Shown here piece after piece: positions 44,649 through 53,216 of a DNA stretch of 56,075 nucleotides. The stretch is from Weeksellaceae bacterium TAE3-ERU29. Its GTDB lineage: Bacteria; Bacteroidota; Bacteroidia; Flavobacteriales; Weeksellaceae. Both the position numbers and the translations under genes were made by a program. The number at the start of each line of letters is the position of its first letter. Positions within the stretch are counted from its first letter, which is position 1. The notes beneath the pieces are model-generated. The model searched no databases. It saw only the letters and a program-made list of their open reading frames with translations, and was not told the DNA's origin. The stretch is from assembly GCA_019218445.1 (NCBI GenBank), contig JAHUUM010000015.1, forward strand, positions 1 through 56,075, given 5' to 3'.

Positions 44649-45563
44649 ATGAAGCCTAAAACTACCAATCATTATTTTGTGAAGTTTTTGGCATTATTTA
44701 CCGTAGTTCGTGGCTACAATGTAGCTATGCTGGTACTCGCAATGTATTTTACGGCTTATTTCATTTTTTCTAAGAATACTTCTTTAATTAAATTCCTTAG
44801 TCACTGGCATTTGCATTTCATTATTTTGGCATCTGCATTCACAGTTTCAGCCGGATATATTATCAATAATTTTTATGATTTAGACAAAGATAGAATCGGG
44901 CGACCGGTTTTTGCTTATATGGCAAAATTTGTAAGTCAGAATTTTAAACTTACTATTTATGTTATTTTTAATGTAATCGCACTTATATTTGCTTGTCTTG
45001 CTTCTTGGCGAGTTGCTTTGTTTTTTATATTTTTCCAATTTGCTACTTGGTTTTACAGTCACAAACTCAATAGGATTATATTTATAAACAATTTAACTTC
45101 TACCATTCTCTCTTTATTACCTTTTTTAGCAATATTACTTTATTACAATAATTACTCAAAGTCTATTTTTATTCATGCCGGTTTTTTAGGACTGAATCTT
45201 CTTTGTTTAGACTTAACCAAAGATTTATTAACTGTAAAGGCAGATGCAATTTATAATTATAATACATTACCGGTAAGTTTAGGAATAAAAAAATCAAAAA
45301 TAGTACTCAGTCTTTGCTTAATTTTTACTACTCTTTTCGGTTTTATATTGACAAAGCACCCTGAAATAGGCTATATGAGCTTATATTTCAAGACTGTATC
45401 AATTATTTTTTTACTGTTGGCAATACTCATATTCTTCATAAAAGAGCAATGGCAATGGAGAGTTTTATTAGTGATTTTCAAAATTCTTTTAGGTTTAGGT
45501 GTCATAAGTTTAGCATGGATACGAATAAATCCCTTAGATTTGCATAAATTTTTTGAAATATAA
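44649..45563 (+). CDS. UbiA-family prenyltransferase (GGGP-synthase-like annotation)
   Basis: The protein has 304 residues and about eight to nine transmembrane helices. Both Asp-rich motifs are present: NNFYDLDKDRIGRP at 73-86 and DLTKDLLTVKAD near 183-194, so the Mg-diphosphate chemistry should be intact, unlike the degenerate homologue at 1761. In Bacteroidota such genes are often annotated as geranylgeranylglycerol-phosphate geranylgeranyltransferase; menaquinone or another polyprenyl acceptor cannot be excluded. It is in an operon with mevalonate kinase (3 bases upstream) and a pseudouridine synthase (3 bases downstream). Confidence 0.85.
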   Translation: MKPKTTNHYFVKFLALFTVVRGYNVAMLVLAMYFTAYFIFSKNTSLIKFLSHWHLHFIILASAFTVSAGYIINNFYDLDKDRIGRPVFAYMAKFVSQNFKLTIYVIFNVIALIFACLASWRVALFFIFFQFATWFYSHKLNRIIFINNLTSTILSLLPFLAILLYYNNYSKSIFIHAGFLGLNLLCLDLTKDLLTVKADAIYNYNTLPVSLGIKKSKIVLSLCLIFTTLFGFILTKHPEIGYMSLYFKTVSIIFLLLAILIFFIKEQWQWRVLLVIFKILLGLGVISLAWIRINPLDLHKFFEI

Positions 45564-45566
45564 ATT

Positions 45567-46820
45567 ATGGAAACTAATAAAAGAGGAGGAAACCGTAGAG
45601 GTGGCACACCCAATAAGTTTAACAAATCAAACAACAGAGAAAACAAGCGCGGAGAAGGAAGAGAGGAAAGAAGAACGCCAAGTTTCGGAAAAGGAGGAAA
45701 TCGTAGAGGCGGTGCTCCAAACAAATTCAGAAAACCTGATAACAGGGAGGAAAGGCAAGGCGGTGATAGAGAAGAAAGAAGAACGCCAAGTTTCGGAAAA
45801 GGAGGAAACCGTAGAGGTGGAGCCCCAAGTAAATTCAGAAAATCTGATAATAGAGAGGAAAGACAAGGTGGTGATAGAGAAGAAAGAAGAAAACCAAATT
45901 TTGGAAAAGGAGGAAACCGTAGAGGAGGAACTCCAAACAAATTCAGAAAATCTGATAACAGAGACGAAAGACAAGGTGGTGATAGAGAAGAAAGAAGAAA
46001 ACCAAATTTTGAGAAAAAAGAAGGATTTAGACGTCCGGGAAATAAATTCGGAAATAAACCTTTTAGAAGAAGAACAAAAAATAGAGAGGTCTCAGAAGTA
46101 GCAAAAGAAGATTCTAAAATCCGTCTTAATAAATACATTGCAAAGTCCGGTTTATGCAGTCGCCGTGAAGCTGACGAATACATAAAAAACGGAATGGTAG
46201 AGGTAAACGGTACAATGATTACAGAAATGGGCTATAAAGTAGATCCTACTGATGATGTAAGACTTGATGGAAAAATCCTCACACCGGAAAATAAAATTTA
46301 TATTTTATTAAATAAACCAAAAGGATTCATTACTACAACTAACGACGAAAGAGATAGAAAAACAGTAATGGATTTGGTTAAAACAGCTACAACTTCCAGA
46401 GTATTCCCTGTGGGACGATTAGACAGACAAACTACCGGTGTTTTACTGTTTACCAATGATGGTGATTTAACTAAAAAATTAACGCACCCAAGCCATGATG
46501 TAAGAAAGATTTATCACGTTATATTAGATAAACCTTTACATGGCGATGATATGGAAAAAGTAAGAAAAGGAATTCCTATGACTGAAGGAATTGCTCGTGT
46601 AGATAAAGTTTCTTATATCGAAGGTAAAAGTAGAAACGAAGTAGGCGTAGAAATTCATATCGGTTGGAATCGAGTGGTTAGAAGAATATTCGAGCGTTTA
46701 GGTTACAAAATTGTAGCTTTAGACAGAGTTTCTTTTGCCGGACTTACCAAGAAAAACGTAAAACGTGGAACTTGGCGTATTCTTGATAAAAAAGAAATTG
46801 AATTCTTAAAAATGGTTTAA
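45567..46820 (+). CDS. RsuA/RluB-family rRNA pseudouridine synthase with long repeat extension
   Basis: The protein has 417 residues. Residues 1-180 are a basic, low-complexity extension made of four 36-residue repeats (7-150). The S4 RNA-binding domain starts at about 184 (IRLNKYIAKSGLCSRREAD), followed by the pseudouridine synthase domain with LLNKPKGFITT and the catalytic Asp286 in GRLDRQTTGVLLFTNDG. The type modifies a single uridine in 16S or 23S rRNA; the exact target cannot be told from sequence. The Arg/Gly/Asn-rich extension resembles RNA-binding RGG regions. It is third in the mevalonate kinase - UbiA operon, and a hairpin follows. Confidence 0.92.
   Translation: METNKRGGNRRGGTPNKFNKSNNRENKRGEGREERRTPSFGKGGNRRGGAPNKFRKPDNREERQGGDREERRTPSFGKGGNRRGGAPSKFRKSDNREERQGGDREERRKPNFGKGGNRRGGTPNKFRKSDNRDERQGGDREERRKPNFEKKEGFRRPGNKFGNKPFRRRTKNREVSEVAKEDSKIRLNKYIAKSGLCSRREADEYIKNGMVEVNGTMITEMGYKVDPTDDVRLDGKILTPENKIYILLNKPKGFITTTNDERDRKTVMDLVKTATTSRVFPVGRLDRQTTGVLLFTNDGDLTKKLTHPSHDVRKIYHVILDKPLHGDDMEKVRKGIPMTEGIARVDKVSYIEGKSRNEVGVEIHIGWNRVVRRIFERLGYKIVALDRVSFAGLTKKNVKRGTWRILDKKEIEFLKMV
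45585..46016 (+). repeat. Four tandem 108 bp units within the pseudouridine synthase gene
   Basis: Each unit encodes 36 residues of the form GGNRRGG(A/T)P(N/S)KF, then a basic linker, then REERR(T/K)P(S/N)FGK. The first unit is the most diverged (KSNNRENKRGEG) and units 2-4 are close. The period is a multiple of three, so copy-number changes keep the frame, and the repeat also stays open in other frames on both strands. Confidence 0.9.
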
Positions 46821-47224
46821 TTACTATATTAAATAAATTACAAAGAAGCCACCTCAGTTTTGAGGTGGTTTTATTATTAAAATATTGATTAACAGTTGTT
46901 TACAATAAGATGTTTTAATATATTTAATACCGTTTTTACAATATTTTAATATGAGCTGTAAAAATATAACCAACAACAAAATTGACTGTATCCTTTCATT
47001 GAGAAACTTATTCTTTCTCTTAAAAAGAAAAGAGTATATGGCTAATATAAAAGTTGATTTGCTCATCTCAAACACAACCTAAACTTTAAGCAACTTACCT
47101 TAAAGAGCTTGAAAAAGTAGGATTAATGTTCGCGGATTACATGCTTTAGCATATAATAAAAAATGATTGCTTAATAAAGGCTCTACTTTGTGTTTTTTCT
47201 AAATCAAAAATTGTCTTGATAATA
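46821..47224. other. Intergenic region with a possible regulator remnant
   Basis: A terminator occupies the left end. At about 47038-47080 a short frame reads ANIKVDLLISNTT then a stop, and at 47090-47146 another frame reads ATYLKELEKVGLMFADY then a stop. Together they recall the recognition helix and turn of a winged-helix regulator, broken by a stop and a frame change. No intact gene is seen. Confidence 0.3.
46850..46876 (+). terminator. Terminator of the mevalonate kinase operon
   Basis: CCACCTC-AGTTTT-GAGGTGG followed by TTTTATT. Same loop and CCTCAGTTTTGAGG core as the gcvP terminator. Confidence 0.9.
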
Positions 47225-47231
47225 TCAAGAC
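47205..47231 (-). terminator. Terminator overlapping the stop of the GT9 gene
   Basis: An 8 bp stem GTCTTGAT/ATCAAGAC with a three-base loop, followed on the minus strand by AATTTTTGATTT. The upstream arm includes the last codons and the TGA stop of the glycosyltransferase gene. Confidence 0.75.
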
Positions 47232-48226
47232 GGATTCTTTTTGTTTAAAGCGTTTTCTACTTTTTCTAAAATATCATTCACGGTTATTTGAGCAAAAGAA
47301 TCAATATCCGATTTTTTATCTCCAAAAATAGAAATTGGTCGGCAAGTTAAATTATTGTCTTGAACCACATTCTCCATTGACTGACCATATCCTAAAAAAC
47401 CTGCAAACGGGTGCGTATCACCCCAAACCGAAACCACGGGAACACCAACTAATGACGCTAAATGCATATTACTGCTATCCATACTAATCATTAAATTTAA
47501 TGTACTCATCAGTTCCAATTCTTCTTTAAACCTGAATTTCCCGGCAACTACTTCTATGTTTTTATGTGAGAGGCCTTTCAATAATTCGGATTCCTGTTTA
47601 CTCCCGAAAATATATAATTTATAGCCTTTATTTGCTAATTCAGTGGCGACCTCAAGCATTTTGTTTAACGGATACATCTTACCTTTATGCTTAGCAAAAG
47701 GTGCTATCCCTATTGTATTTTCTTTCTTCTCAGGATTAGGGTGTAAATAATTTTTTAATTCGTGATTTAATTCAACCTTTAAACCTAAATCCCTAAACAC
47801 ATCGGCATAACGTTCTGTGGTATGTTTTAATTGTTTTAAAACTTTATTCCGTTTTCGAGTTAATGCTTTTTTCTCTCGTCTTCCTTTGTCCAATATCGAA
47901 ACTTTTGTCCCCGAAAATCTAAAAAACATTCCTAAAACAATACTTCTTAAAACATTATGCAAATCGGCAAAAGCATTAAATTTTAAAGGTTTTATTTCTT
48001 TATAAAATCGGTAAATTCCTTTTAATCCTTTATACTTATTTTTCTTATCGAAATCTATGAGTGCTAATCGCTCATGATAAGGAAAAAAACTATGCGAAAA
48101 AGCGGGTGCAACCATTGTGATTTTGCACTGAGGATTCTGTTCCAACGTTTCTATAATCACGGGAACCGTCATCGCTATATCTCCAATCGCCGATAATCGA
48201 AAAGCAAGAATATTTTGTTTTGCCAC
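47225..48226 (-). CDS. Glycosyltransferase family 9 protein (heptosyltransferase-like)
   Basis: The protein has 333 residues with a GT-B fold. It opens with FRLSAIGDIAMTVPVI, the standard GT9 start. The C-terminal half contains IGIAPFAKHKGKMYPL (near 172-187) and the ADP-sugar-binding region MISMDSSNMHLASLVGVPVVSVWGDTHP near 246-273. GT9 enzymes add heptose or another sugar to the lipopolysaccharide inner core on the cytoplasmic side. The downstream cluster for outer-membrane assembly is nearby but on a separate unit. The start lies two bases after the sufE stop. Confidence 0.88.
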   Translation of the reverse strand: MAKQNILAFRLSAIGDIAMTVPVIIETLEQNPQCKITMVAPAFSHSFFPYHERLALIDFDKKNKYKGLKGIYRFYKEIKPLKFNAFADLHNVLRSIVLGMFFRFSGTKVSILDKGRREKKALTRKRNKVLKQLKHTTERYADVFRDLGLKVELNHELKNYLHPNPEKKENTIGIAPFAKHKGKMYPLNKMLEVATELANKGYKLYIFGSKQESELLKGLSHKNIEVVAGKFRFKEELELMSTLNLMISMDSSNMHLASLVGVPVVSVWGDTHPFAGFLGYGQSMENVVQDNNLTCRPISIFGDKKSDIDSFAQITVNDILEKVENALNKKNPS

Positions 48227-48228
48227 GC

Positions 48229-48651
48229 TTATTTAGATTTTGCCTCGAACGCAATTGCGTAGAATTTAATCTGTTTCATCATCGCTAAAAGTCCGTTTGC
48301 TCTGGTTGGAGATAAAAACTCTTGTAATCCTATTTTTTCTATAAAACCTTCATCACTTTTTAAAATGGCTTCCGGCGTTTGTCCCGAATAGATTTTAACT
48401 AAAAGTCCCGCAATTCCTTTAGGCAAAATAGCATCACTGTCTGCTTCATAAATTATCTTTCCGTCTTCTTCTTTTGCTGTTAGCCACACATTGGACTGAC
48501 AACCTTTTACTAAGTTACTATCTTGTTTTTGCTCTTCGCTTAAAGGTTTCAAGGATTTTCCTATCTCAATTAAATGCTCATAGCGATCTTGCCAATCGTC
48601 AAAAAAAGAAAAATCTTCTATTATTTCGTTTTGAATTTCTTGTATTGTCAT
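48229..48651 (-). CDS. sufE: SufE family sulfur acceptor
   Basis: The protein has 140 residues. SufE takes sulfur from the cysteine desulfurase SufS for Fe-S cluster assembly. The sulfur-accepting cysteine is Cys51 in NLVKGCQSNVW, the same position as in E. coli SufE; the family block LSPTRANGLLAMM is near 113-125. The rest of the suf operon is not in the window. It is first in a two-gene unit with the GT9 gene. Confidence 0.95.
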   Translation of the reverse strand: MTIQEIQNEIIEDFSFFDDWQDRYEHLIEIGKSLKPLSEEQKQDSNLVKGCQSNVWLTAKEEDGKIIYEADSDAILPKGIAGLLVKIYSGQTPEAILKSDEGFIEKIGLQEFLSPTRANGLLAMMKQIKFYAIAFEAKSK

Positions 48652-48703
48652 AATTGCACAAAGTTAGTTTATTTTTAGTTTTTTATAATTCTTATTAATA
48701 AAA

Positions 48704-48732
48704 AAATCCGTTTCAGATTATGAAACGGATTT
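48704..48732 (-). terminator. Terminator of the DUF6089-uppS-bamA-ompH cluster
   Basis: A 12 bp stem AAATCCGTTTCA/TGAAACGGATTT with a five-base loop, followed on the minus strand by TTTTATTAAT. Same CCGTTTCA core as other terminators here. Confidence 0.85.
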
Positions 48733-48754
48733 ATATTAAATTATTTATTTAATC

Positions 48755-49300
48755 TTAAAGTCCTAATTGTTTTTTAACAAGAGCAGAAACATCTTTTCCT
48801 CCTCCGTAATATACTAAAGAACCTGATGGAGCCATAACAGCTAAATCAAATATATATCCTATATTTTCTTTTCCTCCTACTATTTCTATTGCGTTTTGAA
48901 CTTTTTTGTAAATAGGCTCTAACAACTCTGCTTGCATTTTAGATATTGACTGAACTGCTTTTTGTTGATATTCGTTTAAAGCCTGTTGTTTTTTCTGTAA
49001 ATCTTGCTCTACAGGTGCTAAAGATTGCATTACTTTTCTTTGTTCTGCTTCGCTTTTCCCTTTTACAGCCTCTATTTGTTTTTGAGCTTTTGCGTAGATA
49101 TCTTGAATTTCTTTTTGTTGTCTTTCTATTTCAGCTTTGTGTCTGTCATTTTCACTTTGAATTTTAGTTTGAGCTTCTTTGAATGCAGGCATCCCTTCTA
49201 AAATTTCTTGAGAATTCACATGAGCTACTGATTGAGCGTTAATTGCACTAAATCCAAATAATAGAACTGAAAATAATGCCATTAGTGTAAACTTTTTCAT
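48755..49300 (-). CDS. OmpH/Skp family periplasmic chaperone (second copy)
   Basis: The protein has 181 residues with a signal peptide (cleavage near INAQSVAHV). Residues 35-120 form the two long helical arms of Skp, rich in Gln, Lys and Glu (KAEIERQQKEIQDIYAKAQKQ). Skp holds unfolded outer-membrane proteins on their way to BamA. The beta core is at the ends (VAHVNSQEILEGMP and GYIFDLAVMAPSGSLVYY). It is the last gene of the cluster, five bases after the first ompH. Confidence 0.92.
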   Translation of the reverse strand: MKKFTLMALFSVLLFGFSAINAQSVAHVNSQEILEGMPAFKEAQTKIQSENDRHKAEIERQQKEIQDIYAKAQKQIEAVKGKSEAEQRKVMQSLAPVEQDLQKKQQALNEYQQKAVQSISKMQAELLEPIYKKVQNAIEIVGGKENIGYIFDLAVMAPSGSLVYYGGGKDVSALVKKQLGL

Positions 49301-49305
49301 ACTTT

Positions 49306-49893
49306 TTACTGTTTTAAATTAATTTTTTCGTTTTGTTGATTTTTATTATAATTATTTTGTCTTTGACCCTTACTTGTTTTCAAATCTGGTGCCAAAGTCC
49401 GTAGCACCTCTTCGCTAATATCATATTTAGGGTCGGAATAAAGCATTATTAAGTCACCATTTGCCTTATCAAAGATAAAGCTGTAGTTTCTTTTTTTAGC
49501 TACTTTATTCACTGCATTAAACACTTGGTCTTGAATAGGTTTCACTAAATTCATTCTACTGGAAATCATATCTCCTTTAGGGCCATATCGTTTATCTTGC
49601 AGTTTTTTTATTTCTTCTTTTTTCTCAACTATTTTTTCTTCTCTTTCCTGAATTTTTTCTTTAGTTAATAAAATTCTTTCTGCTTCTAACTCTTGTTGCA
49701 TTTTTTCTAATTGAGTTTGATGATTTTCAATCTCTTTTGCCCAATTTTCTGCTTGTGTTTGCAACTGTTGCTGAGCAGTTCTATATGATGGTAAATTTTC
49801 TAATACATAATCTGTATCTACATACCCAAAACGCTGAGCAAATGAAAAAATACTAATCAACGCGAAAATAGGAATTATTTTATATTTTAACAT
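49306..49893 (-). CDS. OmpH/Skp family periplasmic chaperone (first copy)
   Basis: From the ATG at 49893 the protein has 195 residues and starts MLKYKIIPIFALISIFSFAQ, a clear signal peptide; a longer frame from 49941 would bury it, so I use the internal start. The helical arms cover about 35-110 (LEKMQQELEAERILLTKEKIQ). The core is GYVDTDYVLENLPSYRTA and SFIFDKANGDLIMLY. The C-terminal tail is Asn/Gln/Lys-rich. It follows bamA by 11 bases. Confidence 0.9.
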   Translation of the reverse strand: MLKYKIIPIFALISIFSFAQRFGYVDTDYVLENLPSYRTAQQQLQTQAENWAKEIENHQTQLEKMQQELEAERILLTKEKIQEREEKIVEKKEEIKKLQDKRYGPKGDMISSRMNLVKPIQDQVFNAVNKVAKKRNYSFIFDKANGDLIMLYSDPKYDISEEVLRTLAPDLKTSKGQRQNNYNKNQQNEKINLKQ

Positions 49894-49904
49894 AGTTTCT
49901 TGTT

Positions 49905-52466
49905 TTATAATTGTTGTCCAAAAATAAAATGTGTTTGCCATCCTGATGGCTCTGCTGAAAATTGGTTTGCTTTATCAAATCCGTAACCAAAGTCAAATCC
50001 TAACATTCCAAAAGCTGACATAAAAATTCTAACCCCAACTCCGGCTGATCTTTTCAATTCAAACGGTTTAAATTCTTGACTTGTTCCCCATGTATTTCCT
50101 GCTTCTGCGAAACCTAAACCAAATATTTTAGCTTGTTGGTTCATTGTAATCGGGTATCTTAATTCCATCAAGAATTTATTATAGATCACTCCACCTCCTA
50201 CCGGAGTGATGTCTGTAGAAGAACCTCCCCCATCAGTAAAATCTTCATATCCTCTTAAAGGTACAATTTCTCTACCATCAAATCGATTGGCTTGTAATCC
50301 TGTTCCTCCCATAAAGAATCTCTCGAATGGTGATATTCCGATTTCCTTATTATAAGCACCTAATAATCCAAATTCTGCTCCGGTTCTTAATACTAATTTA
50401 CCTACTATTTCTTTGTAGAAGTTTCCTTCAAACTGAACTTTATAGTACTCTAACCATTTGTAAAGCCCCTGAAAGTCTCCTTCTTCTTTTAGTTTTTGAT
50501 AATCTTTATTTTTGGAAAATAATGAGTATGGCGGTGTTAATTTTAAACTTACACTAAAGTTAGAACCTTCTTGTGGGAAAATAGGATCCGGACCGGCAGA
50601 TAATCTACTTAAACCTATTTTATAAGCTAAGTTATTCGCATCTCCATTCTCATATCTAATGGTGCTTACGTTATAAGCATAGTTTTTAAAATCATATCTC
50701 TGATAAGAAATAGACTGACTTAATCTAAAGTAATCATCCGGCCAAGAAAGTAATTTATTCAAACCTACTGAAGCTCCCCAAATAGTTAATCTTGAATCAT
50801 CTCTACTATAAAAATTACTATAATTTGAATTATAAATAGACATAGAAAGTGCAGTTGGTCTGCTTCCCCCTATCCATGGTTCTGTGAACGACAAACTAAA
50901 GTTTGAGTAATAGCTACCTGCTTGAGCTCTTAAAGATAAAGATTGTCCATCTCCCAATGGTACAGGTTTCCATGCTTTTTTATTAAATAAATTACCTATG
51001 GAGAAGTTACCAAAAGTTAGACCTACAGTCCCTATAAACCTTCCTCCACCGTAACCTCCTTGTAATTCTATTTGGCTACTTGATTTTGGTGCTAATCCCC
51101 AATTAATATCTACTGTATTAGTTTCCGGATTAGGCTGAATGTCTTGAGTTATTTGCTGAGGATCAAAAAATCCTAAAGCTCCTAACTTCATATAAGTACG
51201 TTTTATATCTGTTTTACTGAAAAGCTCTCCCGGAACGGTAGAAAGTTCTCTTGTAATTACGTGATCGTGAGTTTGTGTATTTCCACTAAACGTTACTCTG
51301 TCCCAAGTAGCTTGCTCCCCTTCTGTGATTCTAATTTCTAAATCAACTGTATCATTTTTTACTGATTTCTCAATAGGAACTACTCGAGAAAATAAATATC
51401 CGTTATCTTGGTATAAAGTTAATAAGTTGTCATCTTTTTGTGGATCATTCAATCTTTTTCCTACTCCCACCGCATCATAAGGATCGCCTTTTTTATAGGA
51501 GAAAATTCTTTTTAATGTTTCGGTAGGGTAAACTGAATTTCCTACAAAGGTTACATCTCCTAAATAATATTTATTCCCTTCGTCTAATTTTACTTTTATT
51601 AAATAATCCTTAGGGTCTATTCGCTCAACGGTATCAGATATAATTTTAATATCTCTATATCCTTGACTTTTATATAAATCTTTAAGCGATTTTAAATCTT
51701 CTTGATATTTTTCCGGAATATATTTAGAAGTTTTAAATATTTTCAAAATATTTCTACGTAAAAAGTTTTTTCTTACCGTATTATCAAAGGCTTTCCTTCT
51801 TAATTTAGAAGAACTTATATTTTCATTCCCTTCAAAGAGAATATTTTTTACTTTTACTCGATTCCCTCGGTCTACTTTTATCAGTACATCTTCTGCAAAA
51901 TTTACATTTTTAGCAGGGGTTGTTATAAAATCAATTTTAGCATCAGGATATCCTTTTTCAGTATAATGCTTTTTTATATTAATTTTTGTTTGATTGATTA
52001 AGTCTTGTGTAATTTTTTTACCTTTCTCAAGTTTATTCTCTTTAGTAAAATCTTTTCTTTTACTCTTCTTAACCCCCTCAAAATTAACTTCATTAATAGA
52101 AGGTAAACCTACTAAATGAAATCTTAAAAATACAGAATCTCCCTTTACTTTCTCTTGATATAATTCTACATCAGAAAATAAATTTTGTCTCCATAATTTC
52201 TTTATTGAGTTATTTAAAATAGGACCGGGTACTTCTACCTCATCTCCTATTCTTAAGCCTACAAATCTTAATATTTGGTTCGTGGTGTAAGGTACTCCTC
52301 CGGTTATTTCTAAACCTCCTAATTTGTATTTTTTAGGTACATTTAAATTAAAATCTCCACTCGGATTTTCTTGTACATTTTGTTCTGTAGAGTCTATCTG
52401 AGCCTGAGTTTGTATAAAAATCAGTGCGAATATTAAATAAACTATTTTCTTCATATAATCAATCAT
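49905..52466 (-). CDS. bamA: Outer-membrane protein assembly factor BamA
   Basis: The protein has 853 residues. BamA inserts beta-barrel proteins into the outer membrane. A signal peptide (cleavage near QTQAQ) is followed by repeated POTRA domains to about 480 (for example YKLGGLEITGGVPYTTNQILRF, VKNILFEGNENISSSKLRRKAF, DRVTFSGNTQTHDHVI) and a 16-strand barrel at the C-terminus, with the FMGGTGLQANRFDGREIVPLRGY region and the last strands ending in HFIFGQQL. The start overlaps the uppS stop as ATGA (start 52466); MKK at 52454 is an alternative. Two OmpH genes follow. Confidence 0.96.
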   Translation of the reverse strand: MIDYMKKIVYLIFALIFIQTQAQIDSTEQNVQENPSGDFNLNVPKKYKLGGLEITGGVPYTTNQILRFVGLRIGDEVEVPGPILNNSIKKLWRQNLFSDVELYQEKVKGDSVFLRFHLVGLPSINEVNFEGVKKSKRKDFTKENKLEKGKKITQDLINQTKINIKKHYTEKGYPDAKIDFITTPAKNVNFAEDVLIKVDRGNRVKVKNILFEGNENISSSKLRRKAFDNTVRKNFLRRNILKIFKTSKYIPEKYQEDLKSLKDLYKSQGYRDIKIISDTVERIDPKDYLIKVKLDEGNKYYLGDVTFVGNSVYPTETLKRIFSYKKGDPYDAVGVGKRLNDPQKDDNLLTLYQDNGYLFSRVVPIEKSVKNDTVDLEIRITEGEQATWDRVTFSGNTQTHDHVITRELSTVPGELFSKTDIKRTYMKLGALGFFDPQQITQDIQPNPETNTVDINWGLAPKSSSQIELQGGYGGGRFIGTVGLTFGNFSIGNLFNKKAWKPVPLGDGQSLSLRAQAGSYYSNFSLSFTEPWIGGSRPTALSMSIYNSNYSNFYSRDDSRLTIWGASVGLNKLLSWPDDYFRLSQSISYQRYDFKNYAYNVSTIRYENGDANNLAYKIGLSRLSAGPDPIFPQEGSNFSVSLKLTPPYSLFSKNKDYQKLKEEGDFQGLYKWLEYYKVQFEGNFYKEIVGKLVLRTGAEFGLLGAYNKEIGISPFERFFMGGTGLQANRFDGREIVPLRGYEDFTDGGGSSTDITPVGGGVIYNKFLMELRYPITMNQQAKIFGLGFAEAGNTWGTSQEFKPFELKRSAGVGVRIFMSAFGMLGFDFGYGFDKANQFSAEPSGWQTHFIFGQQL

Positions 52467-53212
52467 TGCTTAACTTGTTCTCCGGTTTTTCCAAACCTTC
52501 TTTCTCTTTTTTGATAATCTAAAACGGCTTCATAGAAATTTTCTTTTCTAAAATCCGGCCATAAAACATCTGTAAAATATAGCTCTGCATAGGCTATTTG
52601 CCATAACAAGAAATTACTTATTCTACACTCTCCACTGGTGCGGATCATAAGATCCACATCAGGAATATCAGGCGAATATAAGTATTTTTTAAATGTTTTA
52701 TCGTTTATACTTTCTATATCTAAAGAATTATTTTTAACATCTTCTGCAATTTTCACTACAGCATCTATAATTTCATCTCGTGAGCCATAGCTTATTGCGA
52801 GTGTTAATGTAGCTTTTGTGTTATTTTCTGTTTCCTTAACTACAATGTCTAATTCTTTTTTGGCTTTATCCGGAATTTTAGATAAATCACCGATTGTTTT
52901 AAGTCTAATATTATTTTCTTGGAATGTTTTTAATTCTTTTACCAATGTTTTAAAAAGTAAATTCATTAAAAAACCTACTTCTTCTTTTGGTCTATTCCAG
53001 TTTTCGGAAGAAAAGGCATATAAAGTAAGATAAGGAATGCCTAAGTCTTCACATGCTTCCATAGCACTTCTCACTGCTTTTATAGCGTTTTGATGACCAA
53101 AAGTACGCATCATTCCTTTCTTCTGAGCCCACCGACCATTACCATCCATAATGACAGCAACATGCTGAGGAACTTTATTTAAGTTTATATTTTTTAATAA
53201 ATCTTCTTTCAT
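52463..53212 (-). CDS. uppS: Isoprenyl (undecaprenyl) diphosphate synthase
   Basis: From the ATG at 53212 the protein has 249 residues; a TTG at 53245 would overlap the upstream gene, and the family starts near MKEDLLKN. It makes the C55 carrier lipid for cell wall and LPS synthesis. Conserved motifs: HVAVIMDGNGRWAQKKG with the catalytic Asp, GHQNAIKAVRSAMEAC, TLYAFSSENWNRP, and the C-terminal DLMIRTSGECRISNFLLWQIAYAELYF. It ends in the ATGA shared with bamA and begins four bases after the DUF6089 stop. Confidence 0.95.
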   Translation of the reverse strand: MKEDLLKNINLNKVPQHVAVIMDGNGRWAQKKGMMRTFGHQNAIKAVRSAMEACEDLGIPYLTLYAFSSENWNRPKEEVGFLMNLLFKTLVKELKTFQENNIRLKTIGDLSKIPDKAKKELDIVVKETENNTKATLTLAISYGSRDEIIDAVVKIAEDVKNNSLDIESINDKTFKKYLYSPDIPDVDLMIRTSGECRISNFLLWQIAYAELYFTDVLWPDFRKENFYEAVLDYQKRERRFGKTGEQVKQ

Positions 53213-53216
53213 ATTC

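Noticed and set aside
45371-46183. Long minus-strand ORF (270 codons) and a second plus-frame ORF (45553-46101) across the pseudouridine synthase repeats
   Set aside because: Both arise because the 108 bp repeat has a period divisible by three and stays open in several frames. The products are low-complexity with no family features, while the third frame encodes a well-known enzyme.
46854-47075. 73-codon minus ORF
   Set aside because: It starts from AT-rich sequence and runs into the terminator stem at 46850-46876; no family features and no promoter.
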